From positions 5,704,001 through 5,768,000 of the forward strand of contig NC_092406.1 in the NCBI RefSeq assembly GCF_009017415.1: 64,000 bases of DNA. Reading direction: 5' to 3'. Below the pieces are notes generated by a model. That model did not search any database, was not told the origin of the DNA, and worked only from the letters and a program-made list of their open reading frames with translations. Shown piece by piece: positions 11,128 through 23,800 of this stretch. The DNA is from Aspergillus flavus. Taxonomy: Eukaryota > Ascomycota > Eurotiomycetes > Eurotiales > Aspergillaceae. The stretch's first letter is position 1. Each line of letters starts with the position of its first letter. The translations under genes were made by a program, and so were the position numbers.

Positions 11128-13638
11128 GAGTATGCGTCTGGATTCAGGAAACAATGAAGTTGAATCTTCGGAGAAAGCAGTCGGCGATGGGGTGATGATG
11201 TGCAAACAACGCAAACAGAAATCTTTCTACTGATGGCACATTTTTAATGCGCGGATTACCATCCACTGAGTGGAAAACCATTAATAATGTCTAATCAGTG
11301 TATACAGCGTGCTAAGACCCTATAAGGTATAAGCCTATAGCTAATGGCACATACAAGCTCATCTATGGGTGGCCTCCGAATATAGTGGAACGCAACGAAC
11401 ATATCTAGGGTTCCGGCGTACCGCCTGCCCGAAGTAAAATATTCTGCCTGCCCTGGCTAGGCGGTATTCACGATTCTTATGGCATATTGAACCTGTTATC
11501 ATATTCAAATTCAATGAAGAGAAAAGACGGGGACATTAATATTGGCTTAAAAACAAGTTTAAGAGGCCAAGAGCTCCGGTTCTGTTACAGCTGGACAATA
11601 TATCTTACCCTCATCTTCTGAACCCAAATATATGAAACCGAGCGATGATGCGCGTGCTAAGTCAAACAATAGTACGATTACTTGCAATTTCAGACAGAAT
11701 ACTAGGCTTTTAGCGTCGCTTTATGGACTTGTTAGCATCAGGGCTAAATGTTGATGCTCTTTAGCACCAAAGATGTCAGCTACACAACAATGAGCATGTC
11801 CACGACCGCTTCCTGCTTGTAGAATGAACTCATTGTCGTGGACTGGTCCTATAAAACCTTGTCCTTTGCGATCATACAGTCCGACAACTTCCTAGTTTCA
11901 TTAGTCTTGGTCGCCACTTTCTGGGGTAAGTTTGCAAGTTTTGAGCCATAGCTGGTGGAGATGGCCGGCGTGTATGGCTTCTACTGCAGTTCATCACTGA
12001 AGATGGGTATTTAGAGTACGTAGTACAATTAGTAACTATCTTGGAGTACGGTTATATCTTGATCGTGAAGTGGCTTGACATTTCAGTGCTACTGATCATG
12101 TCACAGTGTAGCATTGCATATCATGAATATTCATCTTTCTATGATATCGGGTAGACAGAGCTGGCATGACTGGCCCTTACGAGTATCATATCTATATCCT
12201 ATATCATCTTATTCTCAGTCAAACTCCATTGTCGATCATACCCCTCAATGACACTCAAAGAAGATCAGCCCCCATCTCTAAAGATGTAATCCCCCCCCAC
12301 CTGGACGAGACCCAATACACATTGACAAACGACGACAACACGGGACAATCGCAACCGTCAGCAACCTGGATATCTTCCCGGAATAACGCCCTATTTCCCA
12401 CCCTATAGGACCATTCCCGAGAGATGCTTCGGAGAATAAGCCAGTCCAAAGACGAATATATTAAAAGGAGCTATAAGGGAACACTGCATGCAGCAAGGAC
12501 CCCAGCCAATGTATCAGAATGGAGTACGTTACATCTATATTTCTTGGCAAACCCCCAATTAAACAGATCATCCATGAGCATGGCCGATTTTAGCGCTAAT
12601 GCATGTATGTACTGTGCCTTTCGAGGCCGAGTTACCTCAATATGCATCACTACTACACATCAACTTTGTCGGAGCCAGCTTACGTTGGATAGTTACCACG
12701 GATATCAATTGGGTTGGGCTGACTGCATATCGCCCGAAACCTAGAGGATGTTGAGGTGCAAAAGTGGTACGAGACTGGTGGATTTTCGTGATAGTAGCTG
12801 TCATTCATTGAATAAGAACATTGTGTATGTCGGTTTTACTGGTGGTTGATACAGATTGTCCACCTGCACTGTCAATAAGGTCTGTAGTTGGGTAGTAGTA
12901 TCCTTATTGTGGAAACAGGGTATGTATGATACATTCTCTAGCTCAAGAATGCAGTCTGCAGAAAGCTGAAACAAACCCCTGTGTCTAACCATGTGCGACT
13001 CAAACCCCTCATTTGAAGAATGTGCCACCGGGATAAAAATAGTACCCATGTTCAATAGTACAGCATAACTAAGTTCTTGGACTTTTAAGTAAGATATCGC
13101 TGAAAACAAGGGCGTGATGCAAATGGGTCTAGTGGATGATGCTATATATAGATTTCAAACCCCGCTAGGGATTTTCTTCAGGGTAGAATACAAAAGTTTC
13201 CCTTGGATTCTCTGACGTTTAGAAGTAGGATCAAAAAGCATAGACTAGTAGTCAGATATTAGTTTAAAATAAAATGGCGTATATTCTGCAAACACCCTGT
13301 TAATCTTCCGATGCATATCCCGAATATCAAACATTGAAAAGAAAATAATAAAATAAAATAAAAAGGATCTCATTCTTCAAATCCATTCTCTTTGCCACGT
13401 AATCGCCCATTCTCCCTCAGGTGATTGATGCCTATTTCCATCTATACACAGCCTCACTTACTTTCCTCCCCAAACATGCATGACCCTCACTGAACTGCTC
13501 TCCCACCACCATTTCGATTAACCAACCAACCAATCTCGCCTTCATAAGCGAAGATCTGACACAACTTACGCAAAACTCAATAAACTCCAGGCAAAAAAGA
13601 AAGAAAGGAAAAAGGAAGGGAGGAGCAGGAAACAAAAA
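11128..13638. other. long intergenic region, no gene supported
   Basis: About 2.5 kb of AT-rich sequence. The open frames are short and compositionally random. 13330-13638 is C/T- and A-rich and probably the 5' leader of the next gene. No tRNA, transposon end or long repeat recognised. Confidence 0.5.
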
Positions 13639-14081
13639 ATGACATCCTCTACTTCCACAACGACAACCAAAACTACAACCCCACCAGCCAAAAAGAGCAA
13701 GAATCTCCCAGCAGAATCAGCCCTGGACCTCAGTGCCAACTTCGCGAACAACCGCAAAGGAGCAGTGGGCTATGACCATGAGGTTTACCTCCAATTAACG
13801 GCGGGGAGGAACGCTGAGAAGACGCCGAATCAGGTGTATCGGGAGGTAGGTTGATTGCTTTTTTTTTCTTGAACCTTTGATTCTTCCTTGAAGGACGGGA
13901 TTTATCATCTACGATATGACGTGTCCCTCATGGATTGAAATTGTGTTTTCTTGAATAGGAACGTGTTCGGCAGAGGACTACGAGGGCTTTGGATCCGGCG
14001 ATTTTGGATCCGCAGGGAGAGCCTGGGCCGGTGGATTTCGAGTGTGCGGAGCACGAGGGAGTTAAGGAGCGGTTGAGGTGA
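13639..14081 (+). CDS. small uncharacterised protein
   Basis: Two-exon model: 13639-13845 and 13959-14081 with a 113-nt intron (GTAGGT donor, TAG acceptor), giving 109 aa. The N-terminal 20 residues are a Thr/Ser/Lys-rich low-complexity segment. The rest is charged and compact (ALDLSANFANNRKGAVGYDH, then EERVRQRTTRALDPAILDPQ across the splice join) with no signal peptide or membrane segment. The codon pattern, good Kozak context (AAAAATGAC) and frame continuity across the intron support a real gene. The family is not recognised and no function is proposed. Confidence 0.6.
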
Positions 14082-14344
14082 CTGGATTTGGGCTTCTGCA
14101 TTGCATTACTGTTGCTTCTTCTAAGGGTGTTAGTGCGATTGGTTTATGATATCTGCAAGGAAGATAAAGCTATCATGCCGGGTTGTAAGCTACGATAACG
14201 TAAACTGCCATGGAGCAGTGGCAGAGTGTTCGTGAAAAAGGAGAACAGGGTAGAGGTAACAAAGCGAAGCGGACAAGAGGCGGCGCAAATAAGAAGAAAC
14301 ATAAATCACTCGTTCATGTCATATCAAAGATATCATCCACACAC

Positions 14345-15914
14345 TCATCGTGTTGTACTACTCTCCTGGGGGGCGGATCCTTCGTGATTCTCATCTAAAT
14401 CACCTTCCATCTCCGCGACAAACCTCTCCCATGTATTCAACACTCCCTGGTAGAAGTCAATATGCTTCTCGGCCAGCGCTCCAAGAGTGTCCCGGAATTC
14501 AACCGCCTTGATTCGCTCGAAATCCGCAACTTCACGGACGACCTCTTCATCGAACATCTCGGACGTGGTCTTAGCAGATTCTACCTCGCGAGTCAGTTCG
14601 TCGATGCGCAGCTCTAATTTCCGGACCCGCTCCCGCCGTGACTGCTCATGGTCGACCCCGCGCATATCTTCCATCTTGGAGCGGATGAAGGACGCAGGCG
14701 ATGAGGTCAGGGGATTAGAGGCATAGTAGGATGATGGGTTGGTGGCGAGCGAGTCGCGCTCGCTCACGGCTTTGTTGCGGTAATCCACTAGGGCTTCAAA
14801 GTCGAGTTGCTTCTGCTCACGGGTTTTTAGAAGCGCCTTGAGGGACAGAATGTAGGCCTCCATATCCCGGAGCGAGCCAAGGTAGTTTTGATCCGTGTGA
14901 TCTTTGAGACCTTTGAGCCCACGTCCCGTCTCCTCCACCGACGCCGCGAATACCTGTAGGGGAACCTCGACGTTTGGCTCCAGAGACACCAACTTGCGGA
15001 ATTGTGTGGCGAGCTCATTATAGTCGGTCTCTAAATCGGACTCACGCCGAGCAACCCTAGCGACGATTTTCTCTACGTGATTGAGATCTTCATCCAATTT
15101 ATCTGCCTTCTCTCGAACCTCAATGAACCGGCGATCAGGCTTGTGGACTTTCGTAAACGCATTTACGAAGGTATCGGTAAAGTTGTCAAAAATTCCGGGG
15201 GCACCGCTGTTGTCCGACGGATTGGTGGATGTGCGAGAAGTGTGAAGCCGCATATGCGCATTCCAGTCGGGAGATTCTAGGAAGATAGCAAGCAAGGGAG
15301 CCCGGCGAAGCACCGGATGTAATGCCAAGCGCTTTAGAAATCGATGTAGCGACCACGCACGCCGTGTAGTGAATTCGGGCCCGAACCGATCCCCCCGTAC
15401 GTATTCCATTTTATGCTTGTCGGGTAGAGGTGGGACCGCGCAAGCAGGATATTCCCGATAGAGTGTCTTGTATAGGAAGAAGAAATCCGTAAATCGTCTG
15501 CGCACTGCAAATTCCGACCTCTGGAAAGACTTGAAATCGGTCTGCGATGTCTCTCCCGTCAGTACAGTGGACTGCCATGAACAAGCCGCAGGTAACTCCC
15601 GGGGAAACGGGGCAACTCACTTGTGTTGTAACCAAATAAGAGATGTATGCGTCTTTAGTACCGTCATTTTCTTTCAGAGGCGAATCCACCCGGCATTCCA
15701 ACACCCCATCCCCGATACCTGCTAGATCGACCGCATCTGCCAGTGGCCCGGCTTGTGGGTTTTCATGAGCTGAGCTCATTCTCCGCTTGCCATTGGCATC
15801 GTGACTAGTCGCAGGCGACTCTTCGGCATCAGTACCCGAAGTGGTAGGACGAGAGATGTCGCTCTCAGGTTCGTGTCTCCATGAGACATTGTCAAAGTCA
15901 TCGTGCTGATCCAT
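14345..15914 (-). CDS. snx4: Sorting nexin Snx4/Atg24 (PX-BAR)
   Basis: Endosomal PX-BAR protein that recycles cargo from endosome to Golgi and takes part in selective autophagy (Atg24). Exons 15914-15621 and 15541-14345 with a 79-nt intron, 495-496 aa. The join gives YLVTTQTDFKSFQRSEFAVR and RRRFTDFFFLYKTL, the PI3P-binding PX-domain core. ARG/LYS-rich RFLKRLALHPVLRR and FLESPDW close the PX domain. The C-terminal 270 residues are helical with heptads (a BAR dimer), starting after FTDTFVNAFTKVHKPDRRFIE. An alternative acceptor 9 nt upstream would insert three residues (TSQ). The acidic, disordered first 65 residues are typical. Same strand as kexB upstream. Confidence 0.93.
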
Positions 15915-16407
15915 CGAGGGGTTGCCGTTAGGGAAGCGGCAACTTCACACAGGTAATTGTACAAGTCAAAAGAAACTCGCACGCAATTTATATCACCGGA
16001 GAGACCAGATATAGCGTAGTTCGGGATATGAGGAGCTATGGTTGCTGGTGGTAGATTGATAAATGGGAGGTTGAGAAGTTGCGGAGGCAGCAGTGGAGCA
16101 GTCAATGGCGGCAGTTGGAGAAGAGGCCGCACCAGCGTCATCGGCCCAAGCGCCAAGACTGGCTTATCCAGCAACTCTATCAACCCCATCCACTTTTTTA
16201 CTTGTAGCGCGCTTTGCAGCTATTTACGATACCCCTATGCATGTCCTTTATGAGTCTATTTGTCAATCAAGTCAGAATTATATACAGCAGCCTTCGTTCA
16301 ACATCAGTAATTCACAATATCCATGTAACACATCTCATCTGATATAGCGGGAACGCGCCGAAGGAGTACCATTATAGGGTAGAAGCAAATGCAAAGCCTA
16401 GTCCAAA
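15915..16407. promoter_or_regulatory. snx4 upstream region
   Basis: Promoter/leader of snx4 and 3' flank of kexB. An overlapping upstream ATG frame on the minus strand (from 16189, Leu/Pro-rich) runs into the snx4 start region. It may be chance. Confidence 0.4.
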
Positions 16408-18975
16408 CTATGACCGAGCATGGTCACCACTTGTGCTCCCTCGCCGTTCCCGATCTTCACTAAGGGCATGATCCCTATAAGGCTCATCCTCATCGTCGCT
16501 AAACAAAGGTTCTTCGTCGCTCTCCCCAGCGAAAGCATTGTAAAGCTCGCCGCCCCGGCGTTGTGTACGACCCGAACGCCCGTTCATAGCCTGCGTTTCA
16601 TCCTCATCTTCTATCATTTCGAAATCGTAGTCATCACGCGGATCATTACGCAGACGCTTTCGTCGCTGTACGTGGAAGTAGACACCAAGGCCAATACAGA
16701 ATACAATGATCGAACTGATCGCAGCGTAAATCCAAGCCTGGGTCCGTTTTGAAGCGCCGAACGTGGGGAAGAAGGACGGCAAAAAGCTATCCGCAGAGGT
16801 GGTGGTAGAAGGTGATTCAGTAGAACTGGGTTTCGTCGGGGTGGGAGCTTCAGATGTCTCTTGAGCAGGAGCCTCTGAAGGCGTCGTTGGCTGCGCAGAT
16901 GGCTTTGCGTTCACAGGACGATCCACGGGATCAGTTGGGACAGGTGGGGCTTCAGTCTTAGTTGGGAGAGGATCAACACTAGTGGTAACAACAATGGCAT
17001 CTTCAATCGAGTGGTCATCGTCATGCTCATCGGGCATAGGATGAAGGGGCTGGCTGAAGCCGTCGATCGAAAGTCCCCAGAGGTTGAGCCGCCAGTCGAT
17101 GAATTCTCCAACATGATCATTGACATTGGTATCCTTCACAATGACCGTCCACTTTCCAACACCGGACTCACCCCTGAATGGAAATGTCAGGACTGACAAC
17201 GAAAACTAAATTACGGGAGCAAATACATACCAATGAGCCACAGTCATAAACGTCCAGTCTTCATAGCCAGCCTTTGCATTATCTGACCGCCGCGCTGTAC
17301 TCAGATGACTGACGATACCTTCGGGGCTGCGCAACTCCACACTGATGTCGCCTCGGCGAGTGTGATTTACATTCATGGTCACAGTGACATGTTCCAGTTT
17401 CTCGATATTGGCCTGATACATCATATCCTTGGTAATTTCGTATGAGCTGGCAAGACCCTGGTCACCTTGTGGGATTTCATGCTTCACCCGCAGCCACGGT
17501 GAGTGGAACCACGCCTGTGGTTTCACCAGCTCCCACGTCTTGGCCAGCTGTACCAGTGAATATGCATCTACTTTCCCAAACCCCCAGTCATGGCTAAACT
17601 TCTTCCCCATTTTGGTAGTCTGCCAGCTCCCGTCGTCTTCGTGGACGGGAACTGCGGTCTCTATCATCAGGTACTGGGCATCTCGCCAAGTTAGTTCCGG
17701 TCGGGCACTAAGAGCGAGGGCAATAGTACCCGCAGCTAGCGGGCCTGCGGCAGAAGTTCCGCCGTGAAGTGAATAACATTTATCAGTTCCAACGTCAGTG
17801 GTATGAATCGCGTCACTCGAGCCACTGCTATAAGCGACAACCAACTGGGCAGAGCATGATTCCGAGTAGCTGGGATGTTTGCCCTCTCGATCAATAGCGC
17901 CGACGGTGATGCTGTAAATGCTGTTTGTGTAGCCGTCGAAATTGCAGTTGTCATCGTACCCTGCACCATTTCCAGCTGCAAAGACGAAAATAGAACCTTT
18001 GCCTCCTCGGCCATTTTGGATACCGTTAACCATAGCTCGTTTGATAAGAATCCCTGGCGCCTCCATCGTGGCGCCATCATCCGGAGGGCCCCAAGAGCAT
18101 GAATATATATCATTGCGCTGAAAGCCATAGTTGATGGCAGCAGCCTCATCTGCGTCGTCAATGGGTGCGGACAAAATCCGAATTCCGGCAACTTGGCTGT
18201 CGTATGCAACGCCTACTCCACAGACATCATTCCTAGCTGCTCCAATTTCACCAGCACATCTTGTGCCGTGTCTATCATCACCAAGCCGCGGTCTGGGCTC
18301 CGGTACATGGTCGTTAAAATCGTAGGAGCCCTCAGCAAAGTAGTTCGGTTTGAGGTCGTTGCTGTACATGTCCAGTCCGTCATCGACCACAGCCGTGATG
18401 ACACCTTTCCCGGTGATACCTTCTAACCAGACGTCCGAAACATTGAGATCATGGCCAACCTGGACAGTGTTGTAAAGATGCCACTGTCCGCCGAAAATGG
18501 GATCTGTAATCCCAAGTGAAGAGGCAATCCGTTTCTGAGCTTGGGCAGCTACGGGGTCCTCTTCTTTCACAGACCCCCTCGACGCCACATTTGTTGGAGG
18601 AGCCCTCTTTACTAGTCGCTGTTTTGGGGCTAACTTTTGAGACCAGAGTATACCACTCAAATCTCTTTCCTTGTCCAACGTCATGCCACGTCCTTCGGCA
18701 CGACTTGACCTTTTTCTGATTCGTGCATGTTCGAGCAGCGCATCGAGGTCTGCACCGTTCTCCTTGGGTATAGAGAAGGTATGGTGTTGTGTGAGTTCAC
18801 CTACTTGACCCTCGTGGCGTGCTCCGAGGCGTTGGGCGATCTCGTCTGGGGAGGTGGAATCGTCAAGATGAAGAGCAAAGAAATCGCGCGTCTCGTAGGA
18901 GCGTCGAGGATGGGCTGATGCCGTCGCGGCACAAAAAAGGCCGAACGCTACCGTTGCACTTTCGGAAAGCCGCAT
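16408..18975 (-). CDS. kexB: Kexin-type proprotein convertase KexB
   Basis: Golgi membrane serine protease that cleaves secreted proproteins after Lys-Arg or Arg-Arg. Exons 18975-17231 and 17173-16408 with a 57-nt intron; 836 aa. Order of parts: signal peptide (residues 1-21, ending ASAHP); propeptide ending at LVKR (124), the likely autoprocessing site; subtilase domain with catalytic Asp198 (VVDDGLD), His236 (RHGTRCAG), oxyanion Asn336 (AAGNGAG) and Ser408 (GGTSAAG). The Asp-His (38) and His-Ser (172) spacings equal those of yeast Kex2. A P/Homo B domain follows (ESGVGKWTVIVKDT is rebuilt across the splice site). Then come a Ser/Thr/Pro-rich stalk, one membrane segment (WIYAAISSIIVFCIGLGVYF), and a basic/acidic cytosolic tail with Tyr-containing sorting candidates (DDYDFEM). 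Confidence 0.97.
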
Positions 18976-20831
18976 TATGGGAGTAGCGTGAATCGAGATA
19001 GGCTCCTATCAGTAGTAAGGCGAGATGAGGACAAATAAGATAGTTGCCATCAATAAGAACAGTACCAGACAGTTCAGTAGATGGCTTGCGATTCAGAAAG
19101 CAACTTCAAGGAAAAGAGTACTATAAAGACAAGAAATATGCAATATAAACAGCAAGGGGGGTATGAAATGGTTATGTATTCAATGAGCACTGCTCGGTGA
19201 AGTTGTTGCGGAGGCGGAGTTCGAGAATGGTGTTCACTTCGGGGAAACAGCGGAACCTTTTGCCTTAGGCGACAAATTCATTGTTTAACTTTAACCTGTT
19301 CTCCACTGACTTAAATCGTAGTGCTCAGGTAGCCTTTTCATTCAGTGCTAAATATTAATTAATTACAGTACATACTCTAGAAGATTTTGGCCCCACGTCT
19401 CAGATTTCGACTAGATGAACATTCTTGCAAAATTCTAATAAGCACTGTACAGAGTACCTTCCTTGACTTATCAGCAGCTAAGCCTCTACTCCTTACAGCC
19501 AAAACCCCTCTGACTTCAAGTGAAGGGATGATATGAAAAGTACTCCGTATACTAAGTAACATGGACGGGAGGCAGTTACTAAGAACCTAAAAAAAAGTAA
19601 AAAGAGTTGAAAGGACTATTCAGCCCTGTTTTGGTGACTTCTTTTCTTATTCTGAGTTTTCCCTTTCTTACTGTATGTACAATAAAATGAGATGACGACT
19701 ACAATAGACGAATCAACATTGTGAAATCGAAGTCGGTATGCAGATCTAGATCGCGGTCCATACAATACCCCCTTCGATGTATGTGCTCCGTAATTTTCAA
19801 AATGCCTCAACAGTCCCCTCGGAATTACTTTTTATATCAACAGCTCGGCCCATTCACAACCGTAACTAATTGCTCTAAGAGGCAGCATTGAATCTACGGT
19901 AGATGTTGAAATAAGATTACTGATCACACCGCCGATTGGAGAATCTAAATGAAACATCCCATGATGGACAGCGGATGGGAAACATGTCTCAAAAACAAGA
20001 ATGCCATTATCTTCTTTACAATGTTACTAAAACCGACTATGCTCAATGCTGACTCGGTGCATTCATGATTTGCTCATTCACCAGCGGATGCATCCAGTCG
20101 GTGAGCTGCTGCAACACGACTACAGTACTACTTATTATTATACACGGATTACTGACACAGCACGATGGATACTTTTCGTCATGTTTTCTATCCAGGTACC
20201 CTTTCATGCTCCTAGTCCGATAATTCCTCTCCTTCGAAAGCTAATAGCTAATTTCTTTTCTTAGAAAAAGGGGAACGTGAGCCAGTCGTGGTGCCTGGCG
20301 GGAGCATGTTTAATGCAGGATGACTGACGAGTCAGCCCCGCATGGAACTGTGCTGGTTCGCCATTGCCAGCCACCGACTTAATTCTCATTAGCCAGCACA
20401 ATGAGATTAATTCGTCACTCCAATATAATCCTGTTAGCCTGTTGATTTTTCTGTCATCTCATTAATTTTTTCCATTCTTTTCCCCCCTGGTTGAAATCGC
20501 GGTATTCGATCATCTTACCTTCCTCTCATACTGTACAAATCCACCCTTGTTACAATCCATATACTACATCGCTTGTATACTACTCCGCAACTTTCAACTC
20601 TGCGAATTAAGCGATGATTTATTCTTCCAGTGCCATCACCATGTACTAACACGAACTGGTCTGGTCAAATCATCTGCTACTATCATAAATTTGGATACGA
20701 ATTGATTTCTTTTACGATCTTTATTGGTGTCGCTAACCTTTCTATTCCCCGCGCAATTGATTTTTACCGGTGATAAAGTACGGAAGCTTTCTGGGTAGTG
20801 TGTGTCGTGAAGAATCCGGGAGCTTTGAAGG
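18976..20831. promoter_or_regulatory. divergent kexB / PhoD-like gene upstream region
   Basis: About 1.9 kb between divergent starts. 20440-20831 is T/C-rich and resembles a long 5' leader for the PhoD-like gene. The remainder is AT-rich. No coding segment or RNA gene supported. Confidence 0.5.
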
Positions 20832-23800
20832 ATGGCTACAGCTAGCTCCCAGAGGCCTACTAATGGAGGCTCAATACCTCCCCAATCCGTCCCTCTGAAT
20901 AGTGTACCACGCGCACCATCGCACCGACGGCAGCAGTCTCACGACATGAAACCTACCGCATTGGATTACGAAACTGATAGCGATCAGACTTACGGATCTG
21001 TCGATGTCCCGCAGACTCGAGCGGTGTCCTACAAGAACAACCCTGCTGCAGCTCGTGGCCATCAAGCTTCTCGCTCGTTCTCCGCGAGGACCAAAGACTT
21101 GTCCCGCGAAGGACATCAAAACTGGATGGAAAAGCCATTACCACCAGAGTCATATGCCTCACCCGATGAGTACGCTACTTCACGGGGCAGCATAACTGAT
21201 TCTAGACTTTCTATCTCAAGTTCGGTGAAGCGAGATGACCCTCATATGGTCCCATCACCTAGAGACAGTCACCAATCACCATTGAGTCGCTCTAACACGG
21301 TACGCTCCACGGCAGAGCAAAAGCATGATTGGGCGGCAGATCGGTCACCTCTTCAAAAGCTTGAAGTGGCACTCACTGGAATCAGCAAAGAGGAGAAACG
21401 AGCACGGGTCATGGAAGCTGAGATGAGGGTGAAAGAACGGATGGCACGCCAGCAAGCTGAAAAAATCAGTCGCGCAGCTGTTCCGGTGCAATCTCGTCAG
21501 GGTACTGTACCGCGAGATACTTCGAGCCCTCTAACAGAAGTTTCTCAGCAGACAGATTTTGAGCAGCCAGCTCTACCGCGTCAAAGGCCGGCTCAAGGTC
21601 CTTCAGACAGAGCAAAACCTCCTCGCGCGCGAACATCATCGGTACAACATCCAGTGCCATTGCCCGCTAATGTACCGCATCATGTAAGAGGCTACCCCCA
21701 GAATACGGGAGTTGTCAGGACTGGCAATGCTCCCAAACGGTCTGTGTCCGTGAGCCACCCAGCAGGAAATAACGCTCTGGGCCCGCAATCAACGAAACCG
21801 AACATGCCGCGAGAAATTAGCGGTCCTTACGCTGCGGATGCTCCCCCGGCCCACCGGTATCCTGTCCCTGCTGCGGGACAAACGCCATATCTAAGCCCTG
21901 CAACGTCGGGGTCCAGACCAGTGCCACAAGCTATAAGAAGAAAAGAGCTCCCCACAGCGGCTATTGTGCCCCAGCAAGTGGACCCGAATGCCTACGCGAC
22001 TGGGAATGGGTCTACTAATAATGCTATGCCTGCACACTCCGATTCAAGTCGAGAGCCAGGTGGGAATGCCACAATGACATCTCAAATTTTTGAGAGCGAG
22101 CCTGCGTCACAGCCTAAACCTAAACGGCAGACTGTTTCGTTCGATGTCCCACCACCAACGCCTCCACCTTTGTCTGAGTGGAAAACAGCACCAGTGGCAA
22201 GACTGGGTGCTTCTGACTTTGACTACCAAAATTTCGATGTCAATAAAAGTAAGGCGTGGTGGGAAGGCGGCGGAAGCAACAACCGCAGAAAGAGTAGGGC
22301 TCTGCCAAACAACTACCAGAAGCCACCAAACACCAAGCCTTCGGGTATGTCCTATCCCTTGATATGTTCACCCAAGATTGCAGATTTCCAGGACTGATAT
22401 TAAGTGTGACATATAGCGAATATGCGCTTCCAGCCACACCTTTTCCTTAAATGTGGTCCTTTACTCCGTTATGGGGGGTTGAAGCGGGTGCGAATCGATG
22501 GGCCCAATGGGCCATTCGATAAGGAGACTTGGAGAGGTAGTGTGTTGATTGTGACAAGGGATTCTCTCTCTTCATATGAGCCACCACCTACTCTAAGGTT
22601 ATTTTCTCAGCCAATGGATCTGCTCCCTCCTCCTCCGACTGAACTAAATGGAGAGGATGCTAAACTAGCCCCTGAGTATGTGGACCCGACAGCTGGACTT
22701 ACGAAATCTGGGCGAGATGGTCGGCCTCTCTATGTTAAACCGGTAGATCATACAGAAGAAGAGCTGGACCTCTCATGCATTGAGAATGACGACGGCATCT
22801 ATGAGATGTCACCCAGCATCATTGACTACAGCAGTGAGGGTATCAAGCAACCCATCCCAGCCAACAGAGTCCATTCTATGGATGGAGAAACCGCTGGATT
22901 CTACAAGGAGGTTGCGGGGGCCCGCCTCTACGCCGATCCAGGAAGAGATGTCACTTTCTGGAGGTTTAATATAGAGATTGAATTAGGAAATACACAGCAG
23001 CGAATCGCATATCGTCTCAACCAAGGGCCGGCTCTGGGATTCTGGGTGCCCGCCAGGGGGCAGACGATGAACATAATGTACCACACATGTAACGGCTTTA
23101 CCCCAGGCGTCGACTCTAATAAGCTCTGTGGTCCAGACCCTCTGTGGCGAGACGTGCTCAATGAGCATCAGACTCGCCCATTCCATGTCATGGTCGGTGG
23201 AGGAGACCAGATATTCAACGACAAGATTACAGCAGAATCACGCTTTTTCCAGGAATGGGTCAAGATGAAAGATATCCATGAGAAGTACGACACGCCGCTA
23301 AACATGGAGTTCAAAGCGGAGTTGGAAAACTCCTTTCTTGAGCACTATTCACGGTGGTTTTCACAGGGGCTTTACTCCCTTGCGAACTCGCAAATTCCCA
23401 TGGTTAACCTCTGGAATGACCATGAAATCATCGAAGGCTTCGGATCTTACCCCGATGAGTTCATGAGCACGCCCGTAATCTCAGGGCTTGGCAACATAGC
23501 ATTCAAATACTACTTGCTATTCCAACACCACAGCGTTCCGGAAGAGACCGAGGCAGATGAGCCTAGTTGGCTGCTTGGGGCTCTTCCTGGACCGTATATC
23601 AGCCACCGAAGCCGCAATTTGTTCATGTCTCTAGGTGGTGGGGTGTCTCTTCTTGGCCTAGATTGCCGGACAGAACGCATGGTGAGACCACAGTACCTGT
23701 TTAGCAGCAGAAAAGCGGTGCTAATAATATATCATAGAATGACGAAGTACTCAGCGAACAGACTTGTGATCTAGTTTGGGACAGATGCCACCGTGAAATT

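Noticed and set aside
12166..12744. short plus-strand open frames in the 11-13.6 kb gap
   Set aside because: Random composition, no splice-linked continuity and no family resemblance.
15776..16189. 137-codon Leu/Pro-rich ATG frame overlapping the snx4 start on the same strand
   Set aside because: No domain, low-complexity composition, and it overlaps the coding start of snx4 in another frame; at best an upstream ORF.
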